From Hyaloperonospora brassicae (Eukaryota > Oomycota > Peronosporomycetes > Peronosporales > Peronosporaceae): a DNA stretch of 26,704 nucleotides. This document shows positions 16,953 through 26,704 of the stretch, piece by piece (within the stretch, counting starts at the first letter, position 1; the number at the start of each line of letters is the position of its first letter). The position numbers and the translations under genes were made by a program. The notes beneath the pieces were generated by a model. The model did not search any database. It saw only the letters and a program-made list of their open reading frames with translations, and was not told the DNA's origin. The stretch lies in assembly GCA_947650285.1 (NCBI GenBank), contig CANTFL010000762.1, positions 1 through 26,704 of the forward strand, read 5' to 3'.

Positions 16953-19330
16953 ATGGATACGCCCGACACGTTGGCCCTCCTCTCGGACCTACTGACCTTC
17001 AATATAAGGTCGACGGATCCTAACTCGCCGGATGTTGTACAGGCGGATGAGACATTCCTTAATACGCCGGTCTCCCCTCCGAGGTCGACGAATTCTGCCA
17101 GGTATCATACTGCACAGGCGGATCCCGAAATCCTCGTTCCCGACTCGCGTTTTGATCCAGTCGAGGGTCCAAGTCGGCAGGAGGTGTAGGATTTGTTCTC
17201 CCGCTTGTCCGATCAGATCGACACCCAGCAAACGATTACTGGAAACACGTTTGTGAGATAGAAGGACCCGCAAGGACCAGCTCAAGAAGCGATTGCGAGG
17301 TCTGCATACGTCCGCGGCTCCATTTGTGCTTTTCGTCCAAAAACAATACGATCAGTTGCGTCAAGATTATCTAGCGGCGGCTCGGAAGCGTGACGACTAC
17401 CATCAAGATATCCTTTCGCGCCCACAATAGGCCAAAGCGATCAAGCATCTCAAACCGTGCTCCACAAGGCAAAGATCGAACGGCACATGATCCAAGACAG
17501 GTTCTAACGGCGGCTGGCATCGGCGCAGAAAGATTTGGCTTCCGCTACAGCTAAGTTGGGTGTACCCTACCAGTCATAAGCCGCTGACCTCCGCCACCAG
17601 CGACATAAAGCTTCCCGGTACAAGAAGAGCTTCTCCCATCAGCAACAAGAAACCAGCCGGTTGTAAAATTCCCGCGAATAGCGGACGCAGTGCTTGCAGG
17701 ATCAAATACAATTCTTTCGTGACGACTACGGATTTGTCGCAGCTGATCTTCGGCGCCAACGTGCTGTCGTCGCCGAGCTTTCAAAAAGAATTTCGATCCA
17801 AAACAAGGAGCTCATTCGATATCAAGAATTTGTCGGCTGTCTGAAGATTGAGCGGGCTCGAGCGATCCGCAACCGATATGCGATCCGTGGCTCCGTCGCC
17901 AGCCTAGCATCCCAAAATCTTTCACCTCCAATAGTAGATATACCGGTCGCGACAGCTGACTTAGCTGCTGGTCCGACCACTCGGTCCAGCAACGCGCTCG
18001 AGGTAGCGTCTCGACGGATCTACTCACGCCTACTTCTACCAAGCGAACCCGTATGATAACTCAACCAGATACGTCGGCTGTCCGATCCGCCAAGCGTGTT
18101 CCGAAAGAAAATTGATCGGATCCGGCTTCAAGCAGATCCACTAAACGTCTTTAGGCAGGAACAACGCCGGATCTTCCATCCTCCGGATCCAGCAAGCCGT
18201 CGTCGAAGGGAACCTTTCAGATCCAGCTATTGTCGGATCCACCAAGCGTCTATAGGCAAAGCGTCAGCCCTATCCAGCTTCTGTTGGATACACTAAGCGC
18301 CTACAAGAAACACCGCGGCGACCTGCATCCAGCGGCAAGCAGAAGTCGCGTATACCGGCGTCGAAGGACAGCGAGGACTCTATTAGATCGTCTGGAGCTG
18401 AAACGTTGATCTCTCTATCTCGGTCTCGTTCTTCGGCCCGTCGATTCACGGTTACTCCTGAGATCTCAAAAACGTCACGATTGACCATTGTTGTAGAACC
18501 TCCGAGTCCGACCTCTTTCATCCCTACCCCGGATCCTCCACATTCTAGTTCACCATACTCTGGAGGATCCAAGATGGTTTCCAAGGTCGATCTATTTGGC
18601 GAAGCTTCTATCGATTTTAGCGGGAGCTATCAGCGTGACCGACGAGAATCGTGACACGGTGAACGCTGTTCTTTCTCCACAGGCGTAAGATGATCCATCG
18701 CCGACAAAGATCAATCGGAGCCAGGGGATCCCCGAATATCGCGAACGTGTTCCTCGGTCCAGAGTTCAAATTTCGCCGTGGTCAGCCAGGTGAGTTGGCT
18801 CGATTTGTCTCGCCGAGCTTGATTTGGACATGTTTAGTCAACATTTCTCCAGACCAAAAGGATATCTATTCTGGAGGGTCAAGATCCGGATCAGGTTCCA
18901 TCCGTAGGTGAATGGATGCCTCGCTTAGTCACGTTCGTATAGATCTCGACGCTCTACTCCCAATAGCCTTGGACCATTACGAAGATTCCCATCTTATCGA
19001 TCTCGTTCATATTTGAGGGAATCCACTCATATGGTGCATATACCTTTCAGGCAGCGACAGGGTGATCTTGATCTCACTCGTTTCGTCCGTCAGCACACGA
19101 ATCGAAGATCTCACGCTAGGCCTCGTTGGAAGTCCCTTCTCTAAGTCGTCTTACAAGGAATGAACCTCGGGTGTTGCGATCCCGACATCTTGCTAAATAC
19201 GTTCTTCATGCACTTCCCTGGTCCAAGGACAAGACGTTCTAGGTATCCTGGTCAAGAACTTAAGAATATGGGCATCCCGAATCTGGCTTTGGCGTTGTCA
19301 ATATTAAATAGTGCCGAGCCTTGGTGCAAT
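16953..19330 (+). pseudogene. Antisense coiled-coil gene of element 3
   Basis: Plus-strand reading begins at the ATG at 16953 (MDTPDTLALLSDLLTFN) and stays open to a TAG at 17187, beyond which the same frame continues (DLFSRLSDQIDTQQTI). With frameshifts and stops it runs on as a long Lys/Arg/Gln/Asp-rich coiled coil at about 17250-17880 (KQYDQLRQDYLAAARKRDDY, KRISIQNKELIRYQEF), then a Ser/Pro-rich part, tandem 51 bp units at 18080-18333 (basic repeat like VGYTKRLQETPRR), another Ser/Pro part (18406-18654), and a C-terminal region with NVFLGPEFKFRRGQPGELAR and later GQELKNMGIPNLALALSIL, ending near 19330. At least six breaks. It lies between the end of pol (19671) and the presumed 3' LTR, antisense to the element. 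No family is recognised. It could be a captured host gene or an element-specific protein. Confidence 0.55.
18080..18333 (+). repeat. Five tandem units of about 51 bp in the antisense gene of element 3
   Basis: Units begin near 18080, 18132, 18181, 18232 and 18283; the last three are exactly 51 bp and share the start GGATMCANYAAGC followed by CAGCTT-like ends. In the frame of 18406-18654 the last two read VGSTKRL and VGYTKRLQETPRRPASS, a 17-residue basic repeat. The first units are diverged and out of phase by small indels. Confidence 0.65.
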
Positions 19331-19670
19331 TAGTACCAAAGTCCGTTAGATTTGCACCCTGGTTATCGATCTCTCGTCTCTCATAGAAATTTTCTTTTCG
19401 CAGTGATCTTGAATTTTTCATTTCAACATAGTCAATACAATTTCCCTGTTTTCTTCCACGATCTTCTTTTAAACTGACTTCCGTTTTAGGTCTTTCGACC
19501 GCGATCCGGTGTTAGATGTACCTTGATCGTCACAACCATTCAATATAAATTCTCCCATCATCTCTATACAGCCACTCTTCACATATTCACATCTCTTCAA
19601 TCATCATTATGCACCCATACTGCACACATTCGCCCTACCTTTAACAACCACAAGACTGTTTATTCTGAAA
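19331..19670. other. AT-rich spacer between antisense gene and pol end of element 3
   Basis: A T-rich, low-complexity stretch of 340 bases with repeated TCTTC and ACATT words and no coding signal on either strand. It separates the end of the antisense gene (plus) from the end of pol (minus), so the two genes converge here and the spacer may have held 3' ends of both transcripts. Confidence 0.5.
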
Positions 19671-19905
19671 TCATTCCTTGTAAAACTGTACCACTTCGAA
19701 CCAATTTTTACTAGCACAATTGCGATCGAAATCCAGCAGCATAGCGCCACAATTAAGATCCGCTTCATCCACCCAATCTGGATCACTGTAATCTTTTCGA
19801 CAGACCAGAAACTGTCGATATCTTCGCCCGAAACGGGTTTTCCGACCGAATCTCACATCGGTGATACTATCACTTCGTATTCGTAGTCTTCAAGATCGTT
19901 CTTTC
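19671..19905 (-). pseudogene. Chromodomain at the end of element 3 pol
   Basis: Minus-strand reading DLEDYEYEVIV leads, after a small break, to VRFGRKTRFGRRYRQFLVCR and then KDYSDPDWVDEADLNCGAML. The block FLV-x2-K-x-Y, with Trp-Val-Asp-Glu-Ala-Asp-Leu after it, is the second half of a chromodomain of the oomycete Gypsy type; the expected Trp in FLVxWKGY is Arg here. The product ends at a stop near 19671. It lies downstream of the integrase, as in elements 1 and 2, but sequence and linker differ. Confidence 0.7.
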
Positions 19906-20299
19906 AGCTATCTTCTGGTAGGATAGCATCATCAAAAGTGAGCGTGATCCGCTATCGTCACTCTTAACACATTAGTGAGGCGATCGGGGTAAGTCTGCAC
20001 CTATTTCAACTTCGAGATATGCACCACCGAGAAAAGCCTATACGGTGTGCCGTCAAATTCGAATCGTACCGCGCACTCCCCGCACATCCCAGCAACTCAA
20101 AAAGGGCCATGACATATGTGCGCCAATTTGCGAGAATATCCTTCTTTATACCCGATCCATGTACAGCAATACTTTACATCCGATTTCTATACCATCCGGG
20201 TCAAGATCCGCATTATGCCGATCAGAACGATCCTGTACTGCGCTCTTAAGACGTTCGTTGACGGCAGCTCTAGCACGTTGATATTGTATGGTCGTTGTA

Positions 20300-21095
20300 T
20301 GTTGTAACGTCATCTACATGGATCTTGATTCCGTAACTTGGTACTCCCCATAGAGCAGAGCTGCTTCTAAGGTGGATCGAGGAGCCGAACCGTGGATCAA
20401 GTAAAAAAAGACGTACAGCCGCGCACTCAATATTGCGCAGTATTGATCGCAAAGGTCAGCCTCTCCGAGTAATCGTCTCAATCTCTCTGATCCACGTCCG
20501 TAACATACATCTTCAACGCCCTCATCAAGGTCTGCACCATTCTTTCTGCCGTTCCATTAGCTTGCGGTCTATCCTCCATCTTAGGTCACTATTTCTGTCC
20601 TGTGATCTTGTTGCAGGCTCGTAACAAGTCTGACATTGCCCCGGCTCTCTATCATGGCGAACAAAATTTGCTTGCGCCAAATAGCCTGAACAAACACTCT
20701 TCATAACTCTATGCGATCGCCTGAGCGGATCTTGATCCGCTTGCTTTAGCGATAACGTATCCAGAGAAAAGATCCACTCAAAACGACAGCTCCGTAATGC
20801 CTTTGAAATACATCGGTAGAGACGGAATGTAATCCATAACTATCATCTGAAAAGGAAATGAAGCTTGAACATTCTTAGGCGATGTGCCATACACTGTTGG
20901 AGTGCCTTTCCCAGTCTCGCAATCTGTACATTCCTCGATGAACCTTTGCAAACTTCTGTATAGACCTCTCCAGTGGAAACAGGATCGGATACGCTGATAC
21001 GTCCGGCCGATCAATTGATATCCACTCTCCACACTGGTGTGGAAATGGTGCAATAAACACATATGCAGTAGCTCCGCGGCCACTATTCGCATCAT
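20300..21095 (-). pseudogene. Integrase of element 3 pol
   Basis: The segment 21095-20778 holds the zinc module (HHFHTSVESGYQLIGRTYQR, ECTDCETGKG) and the first catalytic Asp in QMIVMDYIPSLP. The core continues past stops and frameshifts: FVRHDREPG with the second Asp at 20651-20653, and RPQANGTAERMVQTLMRAL with the catalytic Glu at 20544-20546, then YVTDVDQRD. All three catalytic residues are therefore still present although no continuous protein remains. Between about 19900 and 20300 pieces of the C-terminal module appear (ARAAVNERLKSAVQDRSD). Confidence 0.8.
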
Positions 21096-21475
21096 CCCGG
21101 TACGATCATCGCTGGAGTGGATCTGGGACAGAAGAATAGCAATACGCCTCGATCCACCTCATTATCAGGTGTGTTTAGAGCGGTCTCCTCCATCCCTGCT
21201 GCACTCAACGTAGTCAGATCCCCCGTTAAATATAACTTTATAGTATGGATCCACACTTCTTCATCTTGTGTTTGCTTAATATTTTCGATCCGAATCCGCT
21301 ATACAACGTCTTCTTGTAACATCTCTGGTTCTTGACGTCTTCGTGCGGCGGATCTAATAATCGATGCACCTTGATCACTTCTCCGTATTTCCGAGAGTTA
21401 TCGACTCGTCCAACATATTGAGAGTAGTCAATTCTTCTCGATCTTCCCTGCCGCGATGTTCCTGCTTTTCTCATG

Positions 21476-21769
21476 TTAAAATGCTTCACTCGCAAGCCGA
21501 TCTGCACTTTGATTCCAATTCCTTTTCACATGTAGGAGTTCGTGAAGTGGCCACGATCGTAGTCTCTTCATAGCCTTGAGTCGCACCGACTGTAATCCCG
21601 ACGACTTGCAGTCGATCTTGCCTCGCATTTGGCAGAATACCAGATATAAATCGACACAAATGATGACTCTTTCTCTGGTTTGATCCGCCAACAGGTCGAA
21701 ACACAGCAGCAAGCCTCGATATTCGGCTTCATTTACGGTAAGATCAGAAGTGTATTTGGACCCTGCCAC
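21476..21769 (-). pseudogene. Second, archaeal-type RNase H of element 3
   Basis: A 97-residue open piece with TVNEAEYRGLLLCFDLL (catalytic Glu region), VIICVDLYLVFCQMRGKIDC (the Asp of the usual DS motif followed by Leu), and LHVKRNWNQSADRLASEA (His and final Asp). This is the pattern of archaeal/plant-type RNase H (aRNH), distinct from the ordinary Gypsy RNase H at 22027-22300. Extra aRNH domains between RNase H and integrase are known in plant Tat elements and have been reported in oomycete Gypsy elements. The following 380 bases (21096-21475) are the spacer to the integrase, with no domain recognised. Confidence 0.75.
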
Positions 21770-22026
21770 CAGGTTCTTCCACTCTGGAAGTTGCCCTATG
21801 ATAGCACTGAAAGCTCCACTTTTCTTCCTTAGCCTAGAGGATCCATCAAAGCTAATTCCCGGCAGTCGTTCGTCTTTTCATACCTCTGGGGGTGGCATGC
21901 TGATCGTCCGTCTTTGTCGTTTCTTAGGAGATATCGCAATTAGCACTTCATCGACTTCTTCTCGGGGCGTGATACTCGCAGCCAGCGTCCCCAGAAATTC
22001 GTCTTTCCGCTTATCACAATTCGAAT

Positions 22027-22300
22027 CTATAGCGTCCAGTTGGATAGCAACGCTACCCATCTCCTCAAACGTCCATTCAATCCGGGTAATTGCAACAGCC
22101 AAGCCAAAGTGGAATAACGGGTCAAGACTATGGTCTCCCTTCCAGCCAGCATGGCATAGCACAAATCCAGGATCCGGAGGAAAGCCATTACTTCTTTCTC
22201 TACCATGCCGTAGTTGATCTCTTTTAATTTCAACGTGCGACTTGTGAAAATAACCGGCCAATGTACGTCATCGTGATATTGCAACAAAGCTGCAGAAACT
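22027..22300 (-). pseudogene. First RNase H domain of element 3
   Basis: The open piece 22287-22027 reads WPVIFTSRTLKLKEINYGMV, EKEVMAFLRILDLCYAM and RYSTLAWLLQLPGLNGRLRR, then WVALLSNW. This corresponds to the second half of a Gypsy RNase H with the catalytic Glu in VEKEVMA; the TDH-like site is changed (TRYSTL). A continuation in another frame (22261-21878) covers the linker to the second RNase H. The domain is partial and mutated. Confidence 0.75.
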
Positions 22301-22779
22301 GCCCATTTGCTTGCTTAGACCACGATCACGGGGGTCGCTCAGAATTAAAATGCTTACGGACAGGGGTCCCAGCTATTTTAGCCTTCAACATTTACCCGCG
22401 ATCATGGCCTTCTCCCAGCGAGTTCTGCCTTTGCTGTCTACTCCGTCCCCATCATTTGTACCTGATCCACTGCTTCAGTGGATCCACCCGCACTACCGGA
22501 AATCTGTTCTTTCTCCACCTTGAGTGCTGATTCTTCTAAACTATGTTGACGGGAGATCTCAAATAAATCTGCTTCCTCAACGTATATAATACTGATGCGT
22601 AGATCGCGAAATCTTCGATGAAGCGACTGTAATAATTCAGGCTTCCTAAAAACGATTGCATTTAACGCAGGGTTTGCGGGAATGGGATACGCATTAAGGA
22701 TCCAAGATCCTTCAGGTGAGCGTGTAATCACCGCAAGTGAAAGTTGATGTCCAAGGTAATCCACCCTTTGACGTCCCCT

Positions 22780-23450
22780 AAAACGTTTCGTAAGACTGAT
22801 CGAGAGATTCCACTTATCGCAAACTTCCCGAAGTCGCTCCACTTTTTCGTAGAAATAAGACCATGGTCTTGCCGGGATCTTTTAGTCGTCGATGTAGGAT
22901 CTGCGCCTTAACACTGTCGGCCTTAGGTCCCCATCTGATTCACCTTCGGTAAATACATCTTGCAATTCTAGTTATTCGCTAATGATTCTGCCTGAACTGG
23001 TAGTACTTTCGTCTGATCCAGTTTTGATCTCAAGAACTCCATACAGTACATTTTCAATCAACTGTTGGTAGATCTGGGAACATTTTCAACCCGAAAGGCA
23101 TTCTGAGCCGTTCGAATAGATCTAAAGGCGCACAAATGCCGGGATCAATCTTGCCCGCTCCGTCATCTCTACCACTCAATAACCGCTTGCCATATCTAAA
23201 GAGCAATACCACAGAGCCTTCTCCATTTCTTACAACATCTCGTTTATCAGCGGCATAGAATATACCATCAATCTTGTGAGTTGATTGACCCGTCTGTAGT
23301 CGATACATAATCGAATAATTTCACCTTTCTTCGTAATGACGATTACGATTGGCAAAGCCCAGGTTGACGTCGACGGCCGAACGATTTTGGCTGACAACAA
23401 TCCTTTTATCCGATCCTCCGATTCCTCACGAAATTTTGGGACGACCGGTC
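22780..23450 (-). pseudogene. Reverse transcriptase domain of element 3
   Basis: The finger region lies in the frame of the upstream linker (SAKIVRPSTSTWALPIVIVI, then IIRLCIDYRRVNQLTRL, about 23425-23260). After a frameshift the palm continues at 23308-23054 (LFERLRMPFGLKMFPDLP, a changed form of the usual MPFGLxNAPxxF). The catalytic motif YIDD is at 22885-22896 and is followed directly by a stop. RVDYLGHQLS at about 22760 marks the thumb. Domain order and motifs make the call safe; the enzyme is dead. Confidence 0.82.
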
Positions 23451-24174
23451 TCGCTCGTTGAGCGATCGGATTTGCTCCACCCACATCGATGTCGCAAACG
23501 GCTCCACGGGCTGCAAGCGGTAGCACATTTCTTTTTCCCATAAGCAACCGACGATTCTTACAAATTATCTGTCTCAAACGTCCTTGATCGTCGACCAAGG
23601 GTACTCCTGGATCTTCAACTTGAACGTCGTTAATGGTGATCTCGGTCGTACACGCCATCACTTCGGGTAGCACCGCCATGTGATGATCCACATCTTCTGC
23701 ATACAGATCGCCATTTTTGTGGCGATAGGTGGGGACATCTACCTGTTCTTCTTTCAACACATCATCGTCCATCTCCACCGGATCAGTCTCTTCCGTCGCC
23801 AGCTCGGACTGTCCATGTTTTGCACGACATCTAATCTTGATCTTGTCTTTCAGATGGTGGCTGAGACGATTCCGATCAGATCCGCTATCACGAGGATTCT
23901 CGTAGTCGGTTGACGTTTCTTCCACCTTGATCTCAGCATTCATCCTCTCACTGGGCACCGCCTTACCTTCGCTCGCCATCTTAATGGCGGTGATCTTTTC
24001 CGACGACAACACGTCATTACAATTCTCTTCACGTAATTCATCCATAGTTGCTGTAGCAGCATCACCTTCGTTCAGCTCAATGTCTCTTTTCTGGGACACC
24101 CCATTTCGAGCCCACAATCCGTCTAAATGACAGCTGTAAGGCCTATGTAGCGCTACAGCTTTATCGCGGATCAC
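23451..24174 (-). pseudogene. Pro-RT linker of element 3
   Basis: The N-terminal 240 residues of the 314-residue open piece 24174-23230 form an acidic, Asp/Glu-rich linker between protease and RT (for example TEETDPVEMDDDVLKEEQVD). No catalytic motif is seen. Near the end, RRLLMGKRNVLPLAARGAVC and DIDVGGANPIAQRARPV lead into the RT fingers, as is usual in this family. It is one of the longest unbroken pieces of the element. Between 24175 and 24627 only short broken frames remain. Confidence 0.6.
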
Positions 24175-24627
24175 TTCGTTGACCGAGATCCTCTATCTAT
24201 CTTGTCGGAACAGCATGTTCGTCCGATCTCGATCCTTGCCTTCAGTCATGTAGATACTCTTGACCGCCATGGACGGTGAACGTGAATGTGATCGTCGGCG
24301 GTCCTCCTCGTTAACCCTCTTGGTCTTCTTTTCTATGGTATCTCTTTTTCTTTTGGTCCAGCCAAAACCTGCGTAGGATTCCTGTATGCCGGGCAGTTTA
24401 AGTGAGATTCCGCATCGTCTTGGATCATCTCATCTGTTTGATAGGTAGTCGCTTCAAACGCTAGTATTTGCCACTCTTGGTATCGGCGTGATACTGCCGG
24501 TAGACCCTTATGATGGTCTTCGCCCCGCCAGACTTATACGAACTTCGTCAGGCAAACAAAGCGTTCCATCCGCCAATTCCAGACTTATCCCTGCGGGGAC
24601 CATGAAATTCATACCTAATATAGCCTC

Positions 24628-24990
24628 TTACCCTACTTGATCACCGGCCCATACATCGAAGTAGCAGACCAACGATCCATCTAATGTGATCTTGATCTTA
24701 GTACGGACGATCGTCATGTTGGCACTTTCATCGATTTTCTCACACTCTTGAGTCCGACTGTCGTCGATTATGCAACCCACCTTACAAATAAAGGTGGTAT
24801 CGATAGTCGATACTTCAGCGCCAGAGTCAAACGACATAATAGCCGTTTCGTTGTTGATCTTGCCCGTAAAATTTGCCTGCTTGAACCATTTTACCGATGT
24901 GAGGTACTTCCAGTACCCTCGCAACTCACCCGGCGCAAGATCGAGCTCCATTCTTATGGGCGGTCGTGCGTATTCATCGAATCGTTTCAC
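24628..24990 (-). pseudogene. Aspartic protease of element 3
   Basis: A 120-residue piece with FTGKINNETAIMSFDSGAEV, followed by STIDTTFICKVGC; the active-site Asp-Ser-Gly-Ala is at 24817-24828. After a hydrophobic/charged middle, TIVRTKIKITLDGSLVCYF and DVWAGDQVG follow the usual protease strand pattern. It lies between the gag zinc knuckles and the RT linker. Cleaves Gag and Pol in the family. The C-terminal part of the fold is lost after the stop at 24628. Confidence 0.75.
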
Positions 24991-25240
24991 ACTTAAAACT
25001 GAGCTAACAACTGAGGCAATACACGTGTATTAATTATCGCTATGACCGGATCCTTAACGCCATGAACTCCCTTCTTGTTCGCCACGTAAGCATAAATTCA
25101 GAGCTTAAAACGCTCGGCTCGCGCCAGATTTCATCCTGGCGAGCGTTTGTAGTTTAAAATTTTCTCCACTTCGGGCGGAAACATTCCGGCGTGCTTGGTT
25201 GGCACTTACTACTGGCGGATCAAGCTGTAAAAAACTTTCA

Positions 25241-26467
25241 TTAGATATTTATTGCATTCGTGTACTCCCTGGCAAGCGAGCCACACGTAAAAGCACTTGT
25301 CTGATGAGATCCCTTTCGTTTGCACTGTTGACAGGTCAATCTCTTCCAGCAACCGAGGTCGTCATGCCTAGTAGATCCGCAGTGGGTACACGAATTCAAA
25401 CGTTCAGTGTGAGATCGATCTTTACGACCCAACTCGCGGGATCCTTCCACGTCACTCACGTCGCGTGGGTGGCCATGTTGGTGACGCACATGAGGTCGAT
25501 CTCCATGATCGGATCCGTCCCCATGATTTTTATTACCTTGTAGATCACGACGATCTATCGGGATATTCGCGTGATCCTTGGATCCGACCGCATATATATG
25601 ACGTCCACCCTCTTCCGAATATGACCCACTGTACTCTGGATCCGATCCGCTGCTCTCGCTCTCTTCCACTCGATTAGCTCTAGCAGCTGGGACGGTTTTG
25701 ACAGTGCTGTATCCGTAATAAAGCCCGCTCGTGGTCGAAACTTGTTGGGTTCCATCGACGACTTCTTAACTCGATTAGCCGTTCGTTCGTGTGACTCAGA
25801 CGTTTGTTCCACATCGTCAGTGTCTCTCAATCGCAAAACAATTATTGCTTGGCCAGATCCCGATCGTCAAGTATTCCGATAAAGTGATCTACGTGTTTAC
25901 GTCGTTCATTTGGCGTCCTTTCTCGGATCTTGATCTTTGCCTGGATTGCTGCCACATTGAGACGATACAGGTACTCCAGTGGGGTCTCATTCGATCGTAT
26001 TCGTGCATGGCAGTAATATTGATATGTTGACTTATGATATCGTCCATATTTGATCATGAAGAATTCCAGCAGGGGTTTCATTCACGGCGGGTTGATCGAC
26101 TTAGCTGGCCGTACCAGTTTCGAGCTAGTCCCGTTATCAGGTCACTAAATAATAAACACTACTCGGGATCTTCTGTTTGGTCCCACAAAACGCCGACTTC
26201 GACTCTGCCGATCCAGCTTCTAGCTCGATCTTCGTCTCGATTCTGCCCGTTAAACTCCTTCGGATCGTTGAACGTTGATAAGAGTAGCCTATGTGTGGTG
26301 ATCCCACTACGTGGCATTGCTTCAGCGGTCGCCACCGACGGTCGTCGATAATCTCCGTCGTCAAAATCATAAGGGTCATAGTTGTGGAATCGACTATGTT
26401 TAGAACCCTTCACTGACTCCATCTCCACGTCAAGGAAATAGACTCCTTGGTGTATGTCATACGCCAT
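25241..26467 (-). pseudogene. gag: Gag of element 3 (broken)
   Basis: Pieces in several frames make up a gag protein: 26467-26159 from an ATG, with TTHRLLLSTFNDPKEFNGQN and RSWIGRVEVGVLWDQ; about 26150-25842 with the retrotransposon gag core (WYGQLSRSTRREWKPLLEFF, ETPLEYLYRLNVAAI, HVDHFIGILDDRDLA); 25836-25555; and 25669-25241 with a CCHC knuckle CTHCGSTRHDDLGC followed by a second Cys/His cluster (CQQCKRKGSHQTSAFTC). Gag probably started further right, since upstream codons to about 26650 also look coding. At least three frameshifts. Forms particles and binds element RNA in the family. Confidence 0.78.
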
Positions 26468-26704
26468 CGACCGCTTAGCAGCCTGCTAAGTATGATTGCA
26501 GCTGCCCAGGGCGTAACTTGGGTGGATCCGCTGATCTCGCCTCGGCTAGGATATTCCTGTCACGGATCATCGAAGCTCCTGACGGTCCTAGTGACATGCG
26601 TTGAATGCCCAACGACTCGCCTGATTACAGGTACGATGTGACCGACGCATACTGCGATGATCTAGTGTGGTCGCTCTTCGGTGTGATTGCCCAATCCAAT
26701 GAAA
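26468..26704. other. Right edge: upstream gag region or 5' leader of element 3
   Basis: No feature is assigned. Minus-strand open codons such as ILAEARSADPPKLRPGQLQS hint at an N-terminal extension of gag. No LTR or primer binding site is visible before the edge. Confidence 0.4.

Larger units (their letters stand above)
16953..26704 (-). mobile_element. Ty3/Gypsy element 3 with two RNase H domains (5' end outside window)
   Basis: Reading on the minus strand from the right edge: gag (about 26467 to 25241), protease (24990-24628), pro-RT linker and RT (24174 to about 22780), RNase H (about 22300-22027), a second RNase H (21769-21476), integrase (21095 to about 20300) and chromodomain (about 19905-19671). 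Every domain is recognisable, but stops or frameshifts occur between or within nearly all of them. An antisense gene occupies 16953-19330. It differs from elements 1 and 2 in protein sequence and domain content, so it is a distinct lineage. The 3' LTR is probably within 15721-16900, and the 5' LTR is right of the window. Confidence 0.85.

Noticed and set aside
17560..17844. Plus-strand frame out of phase with the coiled-coil frame at 17694-18056
   Set aside because: Ser/Lys-rich composition is a frame-shifted reading of the coiled-coil region; no independent support.
19523..19714. Short plus-strand frame in the AT-rich spacer
   Set aside because: Low-complexity His/Thr/Ser-rich product from T/C-rich sequence; no sign of coding.
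1..26704. CRISPR arrays, tRNA, rRNA, bacterial promoters or operons
   Set aside because: No regularly spaced direct repeats, no cloverleaf with a convincing B box, and the gene content is eukaryotic.

Overview
The window looks like nuclear DNA of a plant-pathogenic oomycete of the Peronosporales (Phytophthora or downy mildew type; species not resolvable). Three signs support this: a short gene with the secretion signal / RXLR-like / EER layout of oomycete host-translocated effectors, an oomycete-type initiator (CTCATTCTG) just upstream of it, and Ty3/Gypsy elements with chromodomain integrases of the kind common in these genomes. There are no bacterial operons, ribosome binding sites, tRNA or rRNA genes.

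Layout. (1) 1 to about 3512, plus strand: 3' part of a decayed Ty3/Gypsy element (element 1), with RNase H, integrase, GPY/F and chromodomain, polypurine tract and 3' LTR. (2) 3513-5064: an RXLR-like effector gene (4078-4554) ending at an in-frame stop, followed by about 510 bp of broken effector-like sequence. (3) 5103-12839, minus strand: a nearly full-length Ty3/Gypsy element (element 2) with two 441-442 bp LTRs, PBS, an intact gag, a broken pol with chromodomain, and a PPT. (4) 12840-15720: transposon-like scraps and AT-rich DNA with no convincing gene. (5) about 15.8 kb to the right edge, minus strand: a larger, strongly decayed Ty3/Gypsy element (element 3) with gag, protease, RT, RNase H, a second archaeal-type RNase H, integrase and chromodomain; its 5' LTR lies outside the window.

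The most interesting feature is shared by all three elements. Each has a long antisense reading frame between the end of pol and the 3' LTR, running towards pol and encoding a protein with a long coiled coil. In elements 1 and 2 it overlaps pol tail to tail: the coiled-coil C-terminus is encoded opposite the linker between GPY/F and chromodomain, and the antisense stop lies within about 12 codons of the same GPY/F position. In element 2 this antisense frame runs 537 codons with no frameshift and only three internal stops, while sense pol around it has several frameshifts and two catalytic substitutions. In element 3 the antisense gene does not overlap pol, is longer, and carries basic tandem repeats after the coiled coil.

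The elements look immobile now: element 2 has Asn for the motif A aspartate of RT and Glu for the second integrase aspartate, and elements 1 and 3 carry many stops and frameshifts. Gag of element 2 (373 aa) and the truncated effector are the only clearly intact conventional coding units. Many other open frames are antisense or frame-shifted shadows and are left out.
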